From Aldehydirespirator sp965219165 (lineage in GTDB: Bacteria > Actinomycetota > Acidimicrobiia > Acidimicrobiales > Aldehydirespiratoraceae): a stretch of DNA of 64,000 nucleotides. Location of the stretch: contig CBDCMW010000002.1 in NCBI GenBank assembly GCA_965219165.1, positions 2,108,001-2,172,000 on the forward strand, in the 5' to 3' direction. Numbering within the stretch: position 1 is the stretch's first letter; each line of letters starts with the position of its first letter. Positions 53,825 to 61,864 of the stretch are shown piece by piece. The position numbers were made by a program, and so were the translations under genes. The notes under the pieces were generated by a model. That model was given only the letters and a program-made list of their open reading frames with translations. It was not told the DNA's origin and made no database searches.

Positions 53825-54841
53825 TCAGTCGCCCACGACGGCCGGGCGGACCTGTTCGGCCAGCAGGCGTATCCCGACGTCGCGGTCGGGCCCGAACGTG
53901 TACCAGGCCAGAGGCAGGTCGAGGCCGGCATCCTCGAAGGCCATCAGCCCGCCGATCACGTCGTCTGTGGTTCCAGCCACCGCGAACACGTCCACCAGGC
54001 TGTCGCTGAGCACCGCGGCGCCGGCTCGCTCGCCGCCTTCGGCGACCGCGGCCCGCACTGCGGCCACCGCCTCGGGATCGGCACCCGCTTCGTCGACCAC
54101 CACGCCCTCCACCCGAGCCAGGTAGTAGGCGAGGACTTCCTTGACGGCGTGACGGGCCTCGGCCCGGTCCGGACCGACGCTGGTGAGCACGTTGGCGCTC
54201 AACAGCAGCTCGTCGGCGCGGCGGCCGGCCCGCTCCGCCCCGGCCGTGAGACGCTGGCGGGCCCAGCGGGTGTAGCCCACGCTGGTGATGGCGCCGAGTT
54301 GCACGCCGTCGGCGTACTCGCCTGAGACCTCCATCATCCGCCGGCTGACCGCGCCCACGTCCACCGGCACCGGCACTGGGGAGGGCCGGTCCAGGCGCAG
54401 GCCGGGCGTCACCGAGAACGTGGTCGGCACGAAGTCGAGCTCCTGGCCTGCGGTGAGCCGGCGCACGGTCCGCACTGCCTCGACGGTGTTCGTGAGGGGG
54501 CGCCACCCGGGAGGGGCCATGCCGAAACGCCTGACCGTCCACTCCGCCGCGCCCAACCCGAACCGCAGCCGGCCCGGGCCGATGTCGGCCAATGTGGCCG
54601 CCTCCAGTGCCAGCAGCACCGGGTTGCGGAACACCGGGTTGGCCACACCGATGCGCACGGTGACGCGCTCGGTGGCGTACAGCGCGGTGGCGGCTATCGG
54701 CATCACCGAGTTGAACAGCCGGCTCTCGGGAAGCGACACCTCCTCGAAGCCGAGGCGGTCCGCCGCGGCCACCACGGCTAAAGTGTCAGCGACGGGATCC
54801 TCGTTCGAGAGCGAGAGGCCCAGGCCTCGGAACCCGTTCAT
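53825..54841 (-). CDS. LLM-class flavin-dependent oxidoreductase
   Basis: Luciferase-like (probably F420- or FMN-dependent) oxidoreductase, 338 aa, with the TIM-barrel beginning FRGLGLSLSNEDPVADTLAV and FGLGAAEWTVRRFGMAPPGW. The ATG at 54841 has a GAGGAA site five bases upstream; the GTG at 54865 would add eight residues and overlap the divergent gene's control region. Substrate unknown. Divergent from the carboxymuconolactone-decarboxylase-like gene. Confidence 0.87.
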   Translation of the reverse strand: MNGFRGLGLSLSNEDPVADTLAVVAAADRLGFEEVSLPESRLFNSVMPIAATALYATERVTVRIGVANPVFRNPVLLALEAATLADIGPGRLRFGLGAAEWTVRRFGMAPPGWRPLTNTVEAVRTVRRLTAGQELDFVPTTFSVTPGLRLDRPSPVPVPVDVGAVSRRMMEVSGEYADGVQLGAITSVGYTRWARQRLTAGAERAGRRADELLLSANVLTSVGPDRAEARHAVKEVLAYYLARVEGVVVDEAGADPEAVAAVRAAVAEGGERAGAAVLSDSLVDVFAVAGTTDDVIGGLMAFEDAGLDLPLAWYTFGPDRDVGIRLLAEQVRPAVVGD

Positions 54842-54876
54842 ATTCCTCACGATCGTCACGGCCACAGGAGTTGCGA

Positions 54877-55455
54877 ATGTGGATATCTACCATTCCATAC
54901 GATGATGCCGAGGGCGAGTTGAGGGATCAATACGACCGTCAGGCCCGAGCGCTCGGCGAGCCCATGGAGATGACCATGGCCGGGTCGCTGCATCCGGCGC
55001 TGGTGGCGGCCCGACTCGACCTGTACGCAGCCACCGAGAAGTGCCCGTCTCGGCTCACGCCCCATCAGCGCAACCTGATCAGCTTCGTGACCTCCGCCGT
55101 CAACGGCACGGTGCACTGCATGAGCCAGCTCACCATCAAGCTGCGCCAGACGGGACTCGACGGCGAGGCCATCGCCAAGCTGGCCGCCGACCCCGACTGC
55201 TTCGAGTCTCTGGGCCTGGCCCCGGCCGACGCCGCGATGGTGCGCTACGCGGTGAAGCTGACCCGCTCGCCCGCCTCGGTGGCCGAGGCCGACGTCGAGG
55301 AGTTGAGGGAGGCTGGTTTCGACGACCTCGACATCCTCGACGCCAACTCCCAGTGCGCGCACCTCAACTACGTGAACCGGGTGGCGATGGGGCTGGGCAT
55401 CAACTCGGTGGTGGACCCCGACTTCCCCGTCTACTCCGCCATCCCGCAGTCGTAG
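54877..55455 (+). CDS. carboxymuconolactone decarboxylase/AhpD-like protein
   Basis: A 192-aa all-helical protein with WISTIPYDDAEGELRDQYDR and the conserved core LTPHQRNLISFVTSAVNGTV. In peroxidase-type AhpD proteins a CxxC pair follows; here the segment is HCMSQ with one cysteine, so classical peroxidase chemistry is doubtful. ATG at 54877 after AGGAG (six-base spacing) is preferred to a TTG two codons earlier. It is flanked by two LLM oxidoreductase genes, perhaps sharing a degradative role. Confidence 0.82.
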   Translation: MWISTIPYDDAEGELRDQYDRQARALGEPMEMTMAGSLHPALVAARLDLYAATEKCPSRLTPHQRNLISFVTSAVNGTVHCMSQLTIKLRQTGLDGEAIAKLAADPDCFESLGLAPADAAMVRYAVKLTRSPASVAEADVEELREAGFDDLDILDANSQCAHLNYVNRVAMGLGINSVVDPDFPVYSAIPQS

Positions 55456-55480
55456 GGATTGCCCGAGGCTCAGGCCGAGT

Positions 55481-56395
55481 TCAGGATCTTGCGCTCTGGT
55501 GGATGTGGTCGGCTGCGGTGGCCTCGTCGTTCATCGGGAGCATGAAGATGTCGAAGCAGCCGCTCAGCTCGGTGATCCGGGCTGAGATGCCGGCGGGGGT
55601 GCCGGCCAGGCCGTAGCGGTCCACGAGGGCGTCGGGCAGCAGCTCGGCCGCGTCGTCCATGCGCCCGGCCAGCATCAGGCGACGGACCTCGTCGGTGGTG
55701 GCGTCGTCGAGGCCGTCGGCGGTGCGCACGTCTGGCGGCGCGTCCACCGCCATGTACGAGAAGTGGGGCAGCACCCGGCGGCGCTCGGTCTCGTTGTAGG
55801 CCAGGTAGGCCGACCAGGCGATGCGAGCCGAACCCGATGTGCGGATCCGCTCCGCCACCGCGGGCAGCTCGGAGGGTGGCGCGGCCGACAGGATCACGCA
55901 GTCGGAGTGCTCGGCGGCGAGGCGCTGCACTCTGGGTCCCCTTCCGGCCACCGCGATGGGCATGGGCCGGTCGGGACGGAACCACGGTAGCGACGCCTCC
56001 CCCACCGTCTCCCCCGCCAGAAGGCGCCGGTTGAGCTCGAATGCGTCCCGCAGCGCCGTGTAGGGCCGCTCGGGGTCCATCCCGAGAGGCTTGAGCACTC
56101 GGCTCCCGCCGACGCCCAGTCCGTGCATCACCCGGCCCGGCGCCAGCTCCGCGAGGGTGGCGATGGCCGCCGCGGTGGCGACCGGATGGCGGCTGAACGG
56201 GTTGGTGATGGCCGGTGCGACCGACAGTCCGGTGGCTCCCACGATGGCGGTCAGCGCGACGTAGACGTCGCGCTCGGTGCCCTCGTCGGCCACGAAGCAC
56301 GCCTCAGCCCCCAGCGACTCGGCCAGGCGGGCCAGCTCGACCAGGCGCTGCACCGGCTGGGTCGGCTCGAACCAGACTCCCCACCGCACGCTCAT
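55481..56395 (-). CDS. LLM-class flavin-dependent oxidoreductase
   Basis: A 304-aa luciferase-like oxidoreductase beginning MSVRWGVWFEPTQPVQRLVE and including ACFVADEGTERDVYVALTAI and GRVMHGLGVGG, typical of 5,10-methylenetetrahydromethanopterin-reductase-like members. The ATG at 56395 overlaps the stop of the last in a chain of short ORFs that begins on the pgsA stop; each carries a copy of the MSVRWG start. Substrate unknown. Confidence 0.88.
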   Translation of the reverse strand: MSVRWGVWFEPTQPVQRLVELARLAESLGAEACFVADEGTERDVYVALTAIVGATGLSVAPAITNPFSRHPVATAAAIATLAELAPGRVMHGLGVGGSRVLKPLGMDPERPYTALRDAFELNRRLLAGETVGEASLPWFRPDRPMPIAVAGRGPRVQRLAAEHSDCVILSAAPPSELPAVAERIRTSGSARIAWSAYLAYNETERRRVLPHFSYMAVDAPPDVRTADGLDDATTDEVRRLMLAGRMDDAAELLPDALVDRYGLAGTPAGISARITELSGCFDIFMLPMNDEATAADHIHQSARS

Positions 56396-56545
56396 GGCGC
56401 CGTCTCGAGCCATCCACCCCGCACGCTCATTGGCGCCATCTCGAGCCGCTTGCCCCACCGCACGCTCATGGCGCCATCTCGAGCCATCCACCCCACTGAA
56501 CGTTCATGGCGCCACCTCGAGCCATCCACCCCACCGCACGCTCAT
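56395..56545 (-). other. chain of relay mini-ORFs between pgsA and LLM gene
   Basis: Start codons at 56545, 56507 and 56469 open ORFs of 13, 13 and 25 codons (MSVRWGGWLEVAP, MNVQWGGWLEMAP, and a double unit with an in-frame ATG at 56430). Every stop overlaps the next start as ATGA, beginning with the pgsA stop and ending at the LLM start. Unit lengths are 38, 38, 39 and 35; the last two sum to 74, so the final overlap survives. Confidence 0.6.
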
Positions 56546-57159
56546 TGGGGCTGCTCCCGTTCGGCTCGGCCCTGGCGCAGCGACTCGCGGCCCAACGGTA
56601 TGTACTGCAGCGCGGACAGGTAGCTGTAGGCCAGCGAGGGCACCGCGCACACCCATCCCGCGACCCGGAAGCCGTCGGCGACGCCGATGTCGGAGGCGCC
56701 GGCCAGCAGCAGCGGGAAGCAGAAGTAGAGCCCGAAGGTGGCGCACTTGCCCCACCAAGTCACATCTATCGGTTTGGCGCCGAGCGACAGCAGCACGAGC
56801 CCGACGATCGCCACCAGCCCCTCGCGTGCCAGCGTCAGCACTACCAGCCACCACGGGACGGAACCGTCGAAGCCGACCGCGAACACGCCCGCGAGCAGCA
56901 CGCCCCGGTCGGTGATCGGGTCGAGCAGCTTGCCGACCCTGCTGACCGAGTTGAAACGTCGGGCCCACCAGCCGTCCACCCAGTCGGTGGCGCCGAGCGC
57001 GCCCCACAGCAGGGCTGCGCCCCAGCGGTCGCCGGAACTGAACAGCAGCCACAGGAACCACGGGATGCAGGCCAGGCGGGCGGACGAGATCAGGTTCGGG
57101 ACGGTGAGGATCCGGTCCTCGCCAGTGCTGGGGTCCGTCGCCGCGGACTCGGCGTCCAT
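56542..57159 (-). CDS. pgsA: CDP-alcohol phosphatidyltransferase (PgsA-like)
   Basis: Membrane phospholipid synthesis enzyme, 205 aa with about five to six hydrophobic segments. The CDP-alcohol phosphatidyltransferase motif is complete: DWVDGWWARR, then GKLLDPITDR (D..DG..AR........G...D...D). PgsA (phosphatidylglycerophosphate synthase) is the usual assignment for this length and LTVPNLISSARL beginning. Its stop codon starts the ATGA relay chain to the LLM gene. Confidence 0.85.
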   Translation of the reverse strand: MDAESAATDPSTGEDRILTVPNLISSARLACIPWFLWLLFSSGDRWGAALLWGALGATDWVDGWWARRFNSVSRVGKLLDPITDRGVLLAGVFAVGFDGSVPWWLVVLTLAREGLVAIVGLVLLSLGAKPIDVTWWGKCATFGLYFCFPLLLAGASDIGVADGFRVAGWVCAVPSLAYSYLSALQYIPLGRESLRQGRAEREQPQ

Positions 57160-57183
57160 GGCTGTTCAGCCTACGATCAGCGG

Positions 57184-57588
57184 ATGCCCTCAATCTTCAC
57201 CCGGATAATCGACGGAGAGATACCCGGCCGGTTCGTGTGGCGCGACGAGGTGTGCGTGGCGTTCATGGACGTGCGCCCCCTCAACCGGGGCCACGTGCTG
57301 GTGGTGCCCAGGACTGAGGTCGACCACTGGGTGGACCTCGACGCCGACACCGTGGCCCATCTGATGGCGATGGCCCACCGGGTGGCCTCGGCCCAGCGGG
57401 CCGCGGGGCTGGCGCCGGATCGGGTGGGCCTGATGATCGCCGGTTTCGAGGTGCCCCACGTTCACGTGCACGTCGTGCCCATCTCGACCATGGCCCACCT
57501 CGACTTCGCGCACGCCGACACCAGCCCCGACCCCGACGACCTGGACACAGTGGCCGACCTGCTGCAGGCCGAGCTGGGCGGAGGCTGA
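57184..57588 (+). CDS. HIT-family hydrolase
   Basis: Small nucleotide hydrolase/transferase, 134 aa, opening IFTRIIDGEIPGRFVWRDE. The histidine triad is PHVHVHVVPI (His92, His94, His96). It acts on purine nucleotide adducts in general. Divergent from pgsA, convergent with the SRAP gene. Start ATG at 57184. Confidence 0.94.
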   Translation: MPSIFTRIIDGEIPGRFVWRDEVCVAFMDVRPLNRGHVLVVPRTEVDHWVDLDADTVAHLMAMAHRVASAQRAAGLAPDRVGLMIAGFEVPHVHVHVVPISTMAHLDFAHADTSPDPDDLDTVADLLQAELGGG

Positions 57589-57614
57589 CCCCTCCCCAAA
57601 CGGCGCTCCGGCGC

Positions 57615-57661
57615 AAATTGACGTAGTTGTCCCCCCTACAGGTGGCGAACTACGTCAATTT
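57615..57661. terminator. perfect inverted repeat between convergent HIT and SRAP genes
   Basis: AAATTGACGTAGTT (57615-57628) is exactly complementary to the arm at 57648-57661, with 19 nt between. The right arm encodes EIDVV near the SRAP C-terminus. A bidirectional terminator or a protein site are both possible; the low G+C is unusual for this region. Confidence 0.6.
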
Positions 57662-58367
57662 CGATCGGCTCGGCTCGCTCGATGAGGTGGGCGCCGTTGT
57701 TGCGGGCGTTGTTCACCTCGGTGGACACCGGGTGCATCCGGATCAGGCCCGACGGGGCGGGCACGAGCAGGCCGGCCGTGGTCTCGGCGTCGGTGTTGGC
57801 GGGATCCAGCCAGAAGTCCCAGGCACCGGGCGGCAGCACCACCGGCATCCGGTCGTGCACCGCGGCCATGGCCTCGTTGGCCTCGCAGGTGATGATGGTG
57901 CACGAGTGCAGCTCCAGGGGCTCGCCGTCGGCGTCGAGGGTGTTCTCGTCGCGCCACTGCTCCCACAGGCCCGCGAAGGCGAAGGGCTCGCCGTCGGGAC
58001 GGCGGATGAACATGGGCTGTTTGCGCTTGGAGCCCTCGAGCCGGCGCCATTCGTAGAAGCCGTCGGCGGGGATGATGCAGCGCCGCCGGGCGAAGGGAAC
58101 CCGGAAGGCGTTCTTGTGAGCCACCGTCTCGGCTCGGGCGTTGATCATCCGGTTGCCGATCTTGGGGTCCTTGGCCCAGAACGGGACCAGCCCCCAGTGC
58201 AGCGTGTCGAGGCTGCGGGCGCCGGCCCGCTCTCGCACGGCGTAGACGGTCTGGGTCGGGGCCACGTTGTGGTTGGGCGACAGGGCGTGCTCGGGGGGCG
58301 GGGCCGCCGCCCCGAAGTACTTGGCCAGCTCGTCGGGCGGCGTGGCCGACACGTAGCGACCGCACAT
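57636..58367 (-). CDS. SRAP (HMCES/YedK-type) abasic-site protein
   Basis: Protects abasic sites in single-stranded DNA by cross-linking through Cys2. The 243-aa protein starts MCGRYVSATPPDEL, with N-A-R-A-E in GNRMINARAETVAHKNAFR, the catalytic Glu in ADGFYEWRR and His in AVHDRMPVVLPP. All key residues are intact. Downstream of nitronate monooxygenase, separated by dispersed repeat E. Confidence 0.95.
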   Translation of the reverse strand: MCGRYVSATPPDELAKYFGAAAPPPEHALSPNHNVAPTQTVYAVRERAGARSLDTLHWGLVPFWAKDPKIGNRMINARAETVAHKNAFRVPFARRRCIIPADGFYEWRRLEGSKRKQPMFIRRPDGEPFAFAGLWEQWRDENTLDADGEPLELHSCTIITCEANEAMAAVHDRMPVVLPPGAWDFWLDPANTDAETTAGLLVPAPSGLIRMHPVSTEVNNARNNGAHLIERAEPIEIDVVRHL

Positions 58368-58427
58368 GGGTCCGGAAGCTACTCAGAGCGAGCGCGGATG
58401 GCTTGTTGCCGTCTCGCGGCGAGGCGT

Positions 58428-58527
58428 TGCGTTTCCCGCTCTTGTTCGCTGCGCTCACGGGCCGCTCGGGCCACGGCCTCGCTCAGGGCCTCGCGGGATC
58501 CTTGTGAACTGCGGCGCTCGGCCTCTG
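58428..58527 (-). repeat. dispersed repeat, copy E (3' end of nitronate monooxygenase gene)
   Basis: Sense-oriented copy on the minus strand: AGAGGCCGAGCG block, then CTGAGCGAGGCCGTGGCC, the core GCCCGAGCGGCCCGTGAGCG, and AGCGAACAAGAGCGGGAAAC. The stop codon of the upstream gene (58483-58485) and its last residues (HKDPARP) lie within the element. Confidence 0.85.
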
Positions 58528-59592
58528 GGGCGGCCGCGGCGCGACCCGGTCGAGGGCGGCGACGGCTTCGGCCACGATCCGCTCGATCAGCTCGACGCAG
58601 GAGGGGAGATCGTCCACCACACCGACGCACTGGCCGGTGGGCAGGACCCCGGCGTCGACGTCGCCGTCCACCATCGTGGCTCTGGTGAGCATGGGGGCGT
58701 TGGCCGCCATGGCCATCTGGCTCCAGCTCAGTCCCTGGCTGCGGCGCATGGCGAGCCCCTCTCGCAGCATCGCGGAGACCGACATGCCGGTCAGGCCCCG
58801 GAACCGCCAAGCGTTGGCCGCGGCCCGGACCAGGCGGGTGAGTCGGGCCGACTCGAGGGAGTCGACGAGGCCGGTGCGGATCACCCGCTGGGGCTTGCCG
58901 TCGATGCTGCTCGACACCACCGTGCCGGTGACGGGCGTGCCGAGGTACACGGCCTTGACCTCGTCGGGCACCTTGGAGTCGGCGGTGAGCAGGAAGCGGG
59001 TGCCCATGGCGATGCCGTCGGCGCCCCACGCGAGGGCTGCGGCCAGGCCCCGACCGTCGTGGAACCCGCCCGCGGCGATCACCGGCACGTCCACCGAGTC
59101 GATCACCTGGGGCAGCAGCAACGAGGTGGGCACCGAGCCGGTGTGGCCTCCGCCCTCGCCGCCCTGGCAGAGCACCGCGTCGACACCGATCTCCGCCATT
59201 TTCTCGGCATGGCGGCGGGCACCCACGGTCGGCATCACCAGCACGCCGCCGGCCCGCAGGCGTTCGATGATCTCCGCGGGGGGCGGCCCGGCGAAGCTCG
59301 CGACCCGCACTGCGGTGCTCACCAGCAGGTCGGCCCGTTCGGCCAGATCGACCGCGTCGGGGCGCAGGTTCACCCCGAAGGGCTGCTCGGTGCGGGACTG
59401 GACCTCCTCGATGGCCATCACCATCTCGTCCAGGGTCATGGTGGCCGACGCCAGGATCCCGAGGCCTCCCGCCTCGGCGGTGCCGGTCACCAGCGACGGG
59501 CCGGCCACCCATCCCATGCCAGTCTGCACGATGGGGTAGGCGACGCCGAACATCGCGGTCGCCCTCGTCTGCAGCCGCGGATCGACGGTCAC
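58483..59592 (-). CDS. nitronate monooxygenase family flavoprotein
   Basis: FMN enzyme of the NMO/2-nitropropane dioxygenase family, 369 aa: PIVQTGMGWVAGPSLVTGTA, GVDAVLCQGGEGGGHTGSVP, and VPVIAAGGFHDGRGLAAALA with GADGIAMGTRFL. The GGHTG motif places the active-site His. Actual substrate (nitronate, or a reaction of enoyl-reductase type) is not settled by sequence. The C-terminal tail is encoded by the dispersed repeat. Divergent from selD. Confidence 0.9.
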   Translation of the reverse strand: MTVDPRLQTRATAMFGVAYPIVQTGMGWVAGPSLVTGTAEAGGLGILASATMTLDEMVMAIEEVQSRTEQPFGVNLRPDAVDLAERADLLVSTAVRVASFAGPPPAEIIERLRAGGVLVMPTVGARRHAEKMAEIGVDAVLCQGGEGGGHTGSVPTSLLLPQVIDSVDVPVIAAGGFHDGRGLAAALAWGADGIAMGTRFLLTADSKVPDEVKAVYLGTPVTGTVVSSSIDGKPQRVIRTGLVDSLESARLTRLVRAAANAWRFRGLTGMSVSAMLREGLAMRRSQGLSWSQMAMAANAPMLTRATMVDGDVDAGVLPTGQCVGVVDDLPSCVELIERIVAEAVAALDRVAPRPPQRPSAAVHKDPARP

Positions 59593-59823
59593 GGCTGCAC
59601 CCTACTGGCCGCTCCCCTACCCCTTCGGCGACTGGAGGCCAGCCGTCATGGGCGGCACGGAACGCTTCGCCCTTCACCTTGCGGTGGGTGAGCAGCCGGA
59701 CTTGGGGCGTACTGTCCGCCGGTGCCGCGGAACACTGCGCCTATCCTGCGGTCACTCCAGTCCCGCTGGGGTTCCCGCTCTGCGGGGCTCCCGCACCCGT
59801 GCGCATGAGAGGGGGTGACCGCA

Positions 59824-60858
59824 ATGGCCCGAAGGCTCACCGAGTTCAGCCACGGCGCTGGTTGAGGCTGCAAGATCGCCCCCGGCGATCTCGCGCGCGT
59901 GGTGCGCGACTTGACCCCTGATCCCCCGCCGGAGCTGCTTGTCGGCCTGGCCACCGGCGACGACGCCGCGGTGTGGCACACCGGCCGCGGGCGCGCCCTG
60001 GTGCTGACCGCCGACTTCATCACTCCGGTGGTGGACGACGCGCGCACCTGGGGCCGCATCGCGGCCACCAACTCCGTGTCGGACGTGTACGCCATGGGCG
60101 GACGGCCCCTGGTGGCGCTGAACCTGGTGGCCTGGAACTCCGAGGAGCTGTCCAACGATCTGCTGGCCGAGGTGCTCGCCGGCGGCGAGGACGCGGCCCG
60201 GGCCGGCGGTTTCGTGGTGGGCGGCGGCCACACGGTGGACGACCCCGAACCGAAGTACGGGATGGCGGTGGTGGGCGAGGTCGATCCGCGGCGCATGCTC
60301 ACCAACACCGGGCTGCGTCCCGGCAACGCGCTGGTGCTCACCAAGCCACTCGGGATCGGAGTGATCGCAGCCGCCATCAAGCAGGCCGAGGCCCGAGGAG
60401 AAGTGGTGGATCGAGCCGTTCAGGAGATGACCCGGTCCAACGAGGCCGCGGCCGCGGCCGGGCTGCGCCACGGAGCCACTGCCGCCACCGACGTGACCGG
60501 GTTCGGCTTGCTGGGCCACAGCCTGCGCATGGCCCAGGAGTCAGGCGTCGACTTGGAGATCTCGGTCGGCGACGTGCCGGTCATCGAGGGTGCCCGGGAG
60601 TTGGCCGCGCTGGGCATGGTGCCCGGCGGCACCGAGCGCAACCTCGACTGGGTGTCGCCCCATCTGGACACCGGCGACGCCGGGGAGGTGGCGGTGACGC
60701 TGCTGGCCGACGCTCAGACCTCCGGCGGCCTGCTGCTCGGCATGGTGAGCCGCGACGCCGCCCTGGCCGTGGTGACCGAGCTGCGGGCGTCCGGCCACGA
60801 GGCCGCGGTCATCGGCGAGGTCACCGAGGGCTCAGGCCGAATCCGCCTGCACTCCTGA
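59824..60858 (+). CDS. selD: selenophosphate synthetase containing selenocysteine
   Basis: Makes selenophosphate from selenide and ATP, for selenocysteine tRNA or selenouridine. The ATG at 59824 follows an AGAGGGGGTGA ribosome site. The frame reads MARRLTEFSHGAG, then an in-frame TGA at 59863-59865 (codon 14), then GCKIAPGDLARVVRD. In SelD this place is Cys or Sec, followed by the catalytic Lys (here Lys17), so TGA is read as Sec. The rest is normal SelD (GDDAAVWHTGRGRALVLTAD, TDVTGFGLLGHSL). Total 344 aa; ORF callers would start at 59899 and lose the active site. Confidence 0.93.
59863..59891 (+). promoter_or_regulatory. selenocysteine codon and candidate bacterial SECIS hairpin
   Basis: UGA at 59863-59865 is followed by AGATCGCC (59873-59880) and its exact complement GGCGATCT (59884-59891) around CCC. 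Outer bases extend the stem after one mismatch. Distance from UGA to the apex is about 16 nt, near that of bacterial SECIS elements. The loop lacks an obvious apical GU, so SelB recognition needs proof. Confidence 0.6.
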
Positions 60859-60865
60859 CGGAGGG

Positions 60866-61669
60866 TCAGTCCAAGAGGTCGGGCTGCTCCCGGACTATCT
60901 CGGTGTAGAGGGGCTGGAAGGTGAACCACATGGCCAAGCCGCTGCCGACCATGCTGTGAGTGTGGCGGGCGACGTCGTCACCGATGTCGATCGGGTCGCC
61001 GGCGGCTTCGGCCATCAGCTGCGACTGGCAGGCCCGGTCCATGGCCACGAACGCCCCGGCGGCGGCGTCGACGGAGGCGCCCACCGTGAGCAGGCCGTGG
61101 TTCTGCAGGATGGCGGCCTTGCAGTCGCCCAGAGCGGCCGCGATGCGCTTGCCCTCGTCCAGTTCCATCACCACGCCGGTGTAGCCGTCGAAGATCACGT
61201 GGTCGTCGTGGAAGGCGCAGGCGTCCTGGGTCAGGGGCCGCAGCGGCCGTCCCAGCGCTGAGAACGTCTTGCCGTGCATGGAATGGGAGTGCGCGGCGGC
61301 CACCACGTCGGGCCGGGCGGCGTGGATCTGTGAGTGGATGGCGAAGGCCGCACCGTTCAACAGTGCGCCCTCGCCGTCGACGATGGCGCCGTCGGAGTCC
61401 ACCAGGATCAGGCTCGAGGCCGTGATGTGGGCGAACGGGACTCCCCAGGGGTTGACCCAGAACGTCTCGGGATCCTCGGGGTCGCGCACGGTGACGTGGC
61501 CCGCGGCCCCGACGGCGCCGTCCTCGAACCCGAGCTTGGCGAAGATCCGGTAGGTGGCGGCTAGGCGCTGCTTGCGGTGCTGGCGCTCCTCCTCCACGGT
61601 GTCGAAGGTGGGCAGGTACCACAGCGGGTCCGGCTCGGGCCCGCTGCCGGTGTCGTGCTCAGAGTTCAT
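60866..61669 (-). CDS. class II aldolase/adducin-family protein
   Basis: A 267-aa zinc-dependent aldolase-like protein. Metal ligands are probably in AAAHSHSMHGKTFS and the later ILQNHGLLTVG; ACAFHDDHVIFDG is also conserved in this group. Relatives act on sugar phosphates, or with 3-hydroxy acids and side-chain catabolites; substrate unknown. Start taken as ATG at 61669. The frame remains open upstream through 54-bp repeats with possible TTG starts, so the N-terminus is uncertain. Convergent with selD. Confidence 0.83.
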   Translation of the reverse strand: MNSEHDTGSGPEPDPLWYLPTFDTVEEERQHRKQRLAATYRIFAKLGFEDGAVGAAGHVTVRDPEDPETFWVNPWGVPFAHITASSLILVDSDGAIVDGEGALLNGAAFAIHSQIHAARPDVVAAAHSHSMHGKTFSALGRPLRPLTQDACAFHDDHVIFDGYTGVVMELDEGKRIAAALGDCKAAILQNHGLLTVGASVDAAAGAFVAMDRACQSQLMAEAAGDPIDIGDDVARHTHSMVGSGLAMWFTFQPLYTEIVREQPDLLD

Positions 61670-61696
61670 GGCCGGATCGTAGCGCCGGGACCGTTG

Positions 61697-61864
61697 GCGG
61701 TTCTCCGGGGGCTGGGGGCCGGCCGGTGTGCGGTTCTCCAAGGGCTGGAAGCGGTTCTCCGGGGGCTGGGGGCCGGCCGGTGTGCGGTTCTCCAAGGGCT
61801 GGAGGCCGTTAGCGGTTCTCCGGGGGCTGGGGGCCGGCCGGTGTGGGGTTCTCCAAGGGCTCGG
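61697..61864. repeat. three 54-bp tandem repeats at the MFS-aldolase junction
   Basis: Units at 61697-61750, 61751-61804 and 61812-61864, the last separated by seven bases that include the MFS stop. On the minus strand the unit encodes PLENRTPAGPQPPENR. The first copy met is the authentic MFS C-terminus; the others lie in the gap before the aldolase gene and are in frame with it. Confidence 0.9.

Noticed and set aside
59600..59823. Possible tRNA-Sec gene upstream of selD
   Set aside because: A GGTGGGTGAGCAGCC stretch recalls a D-arm, but no TCA anticodon loop, no long acceptor pairing and no TTCGA-type T-loop could be found on either strand.
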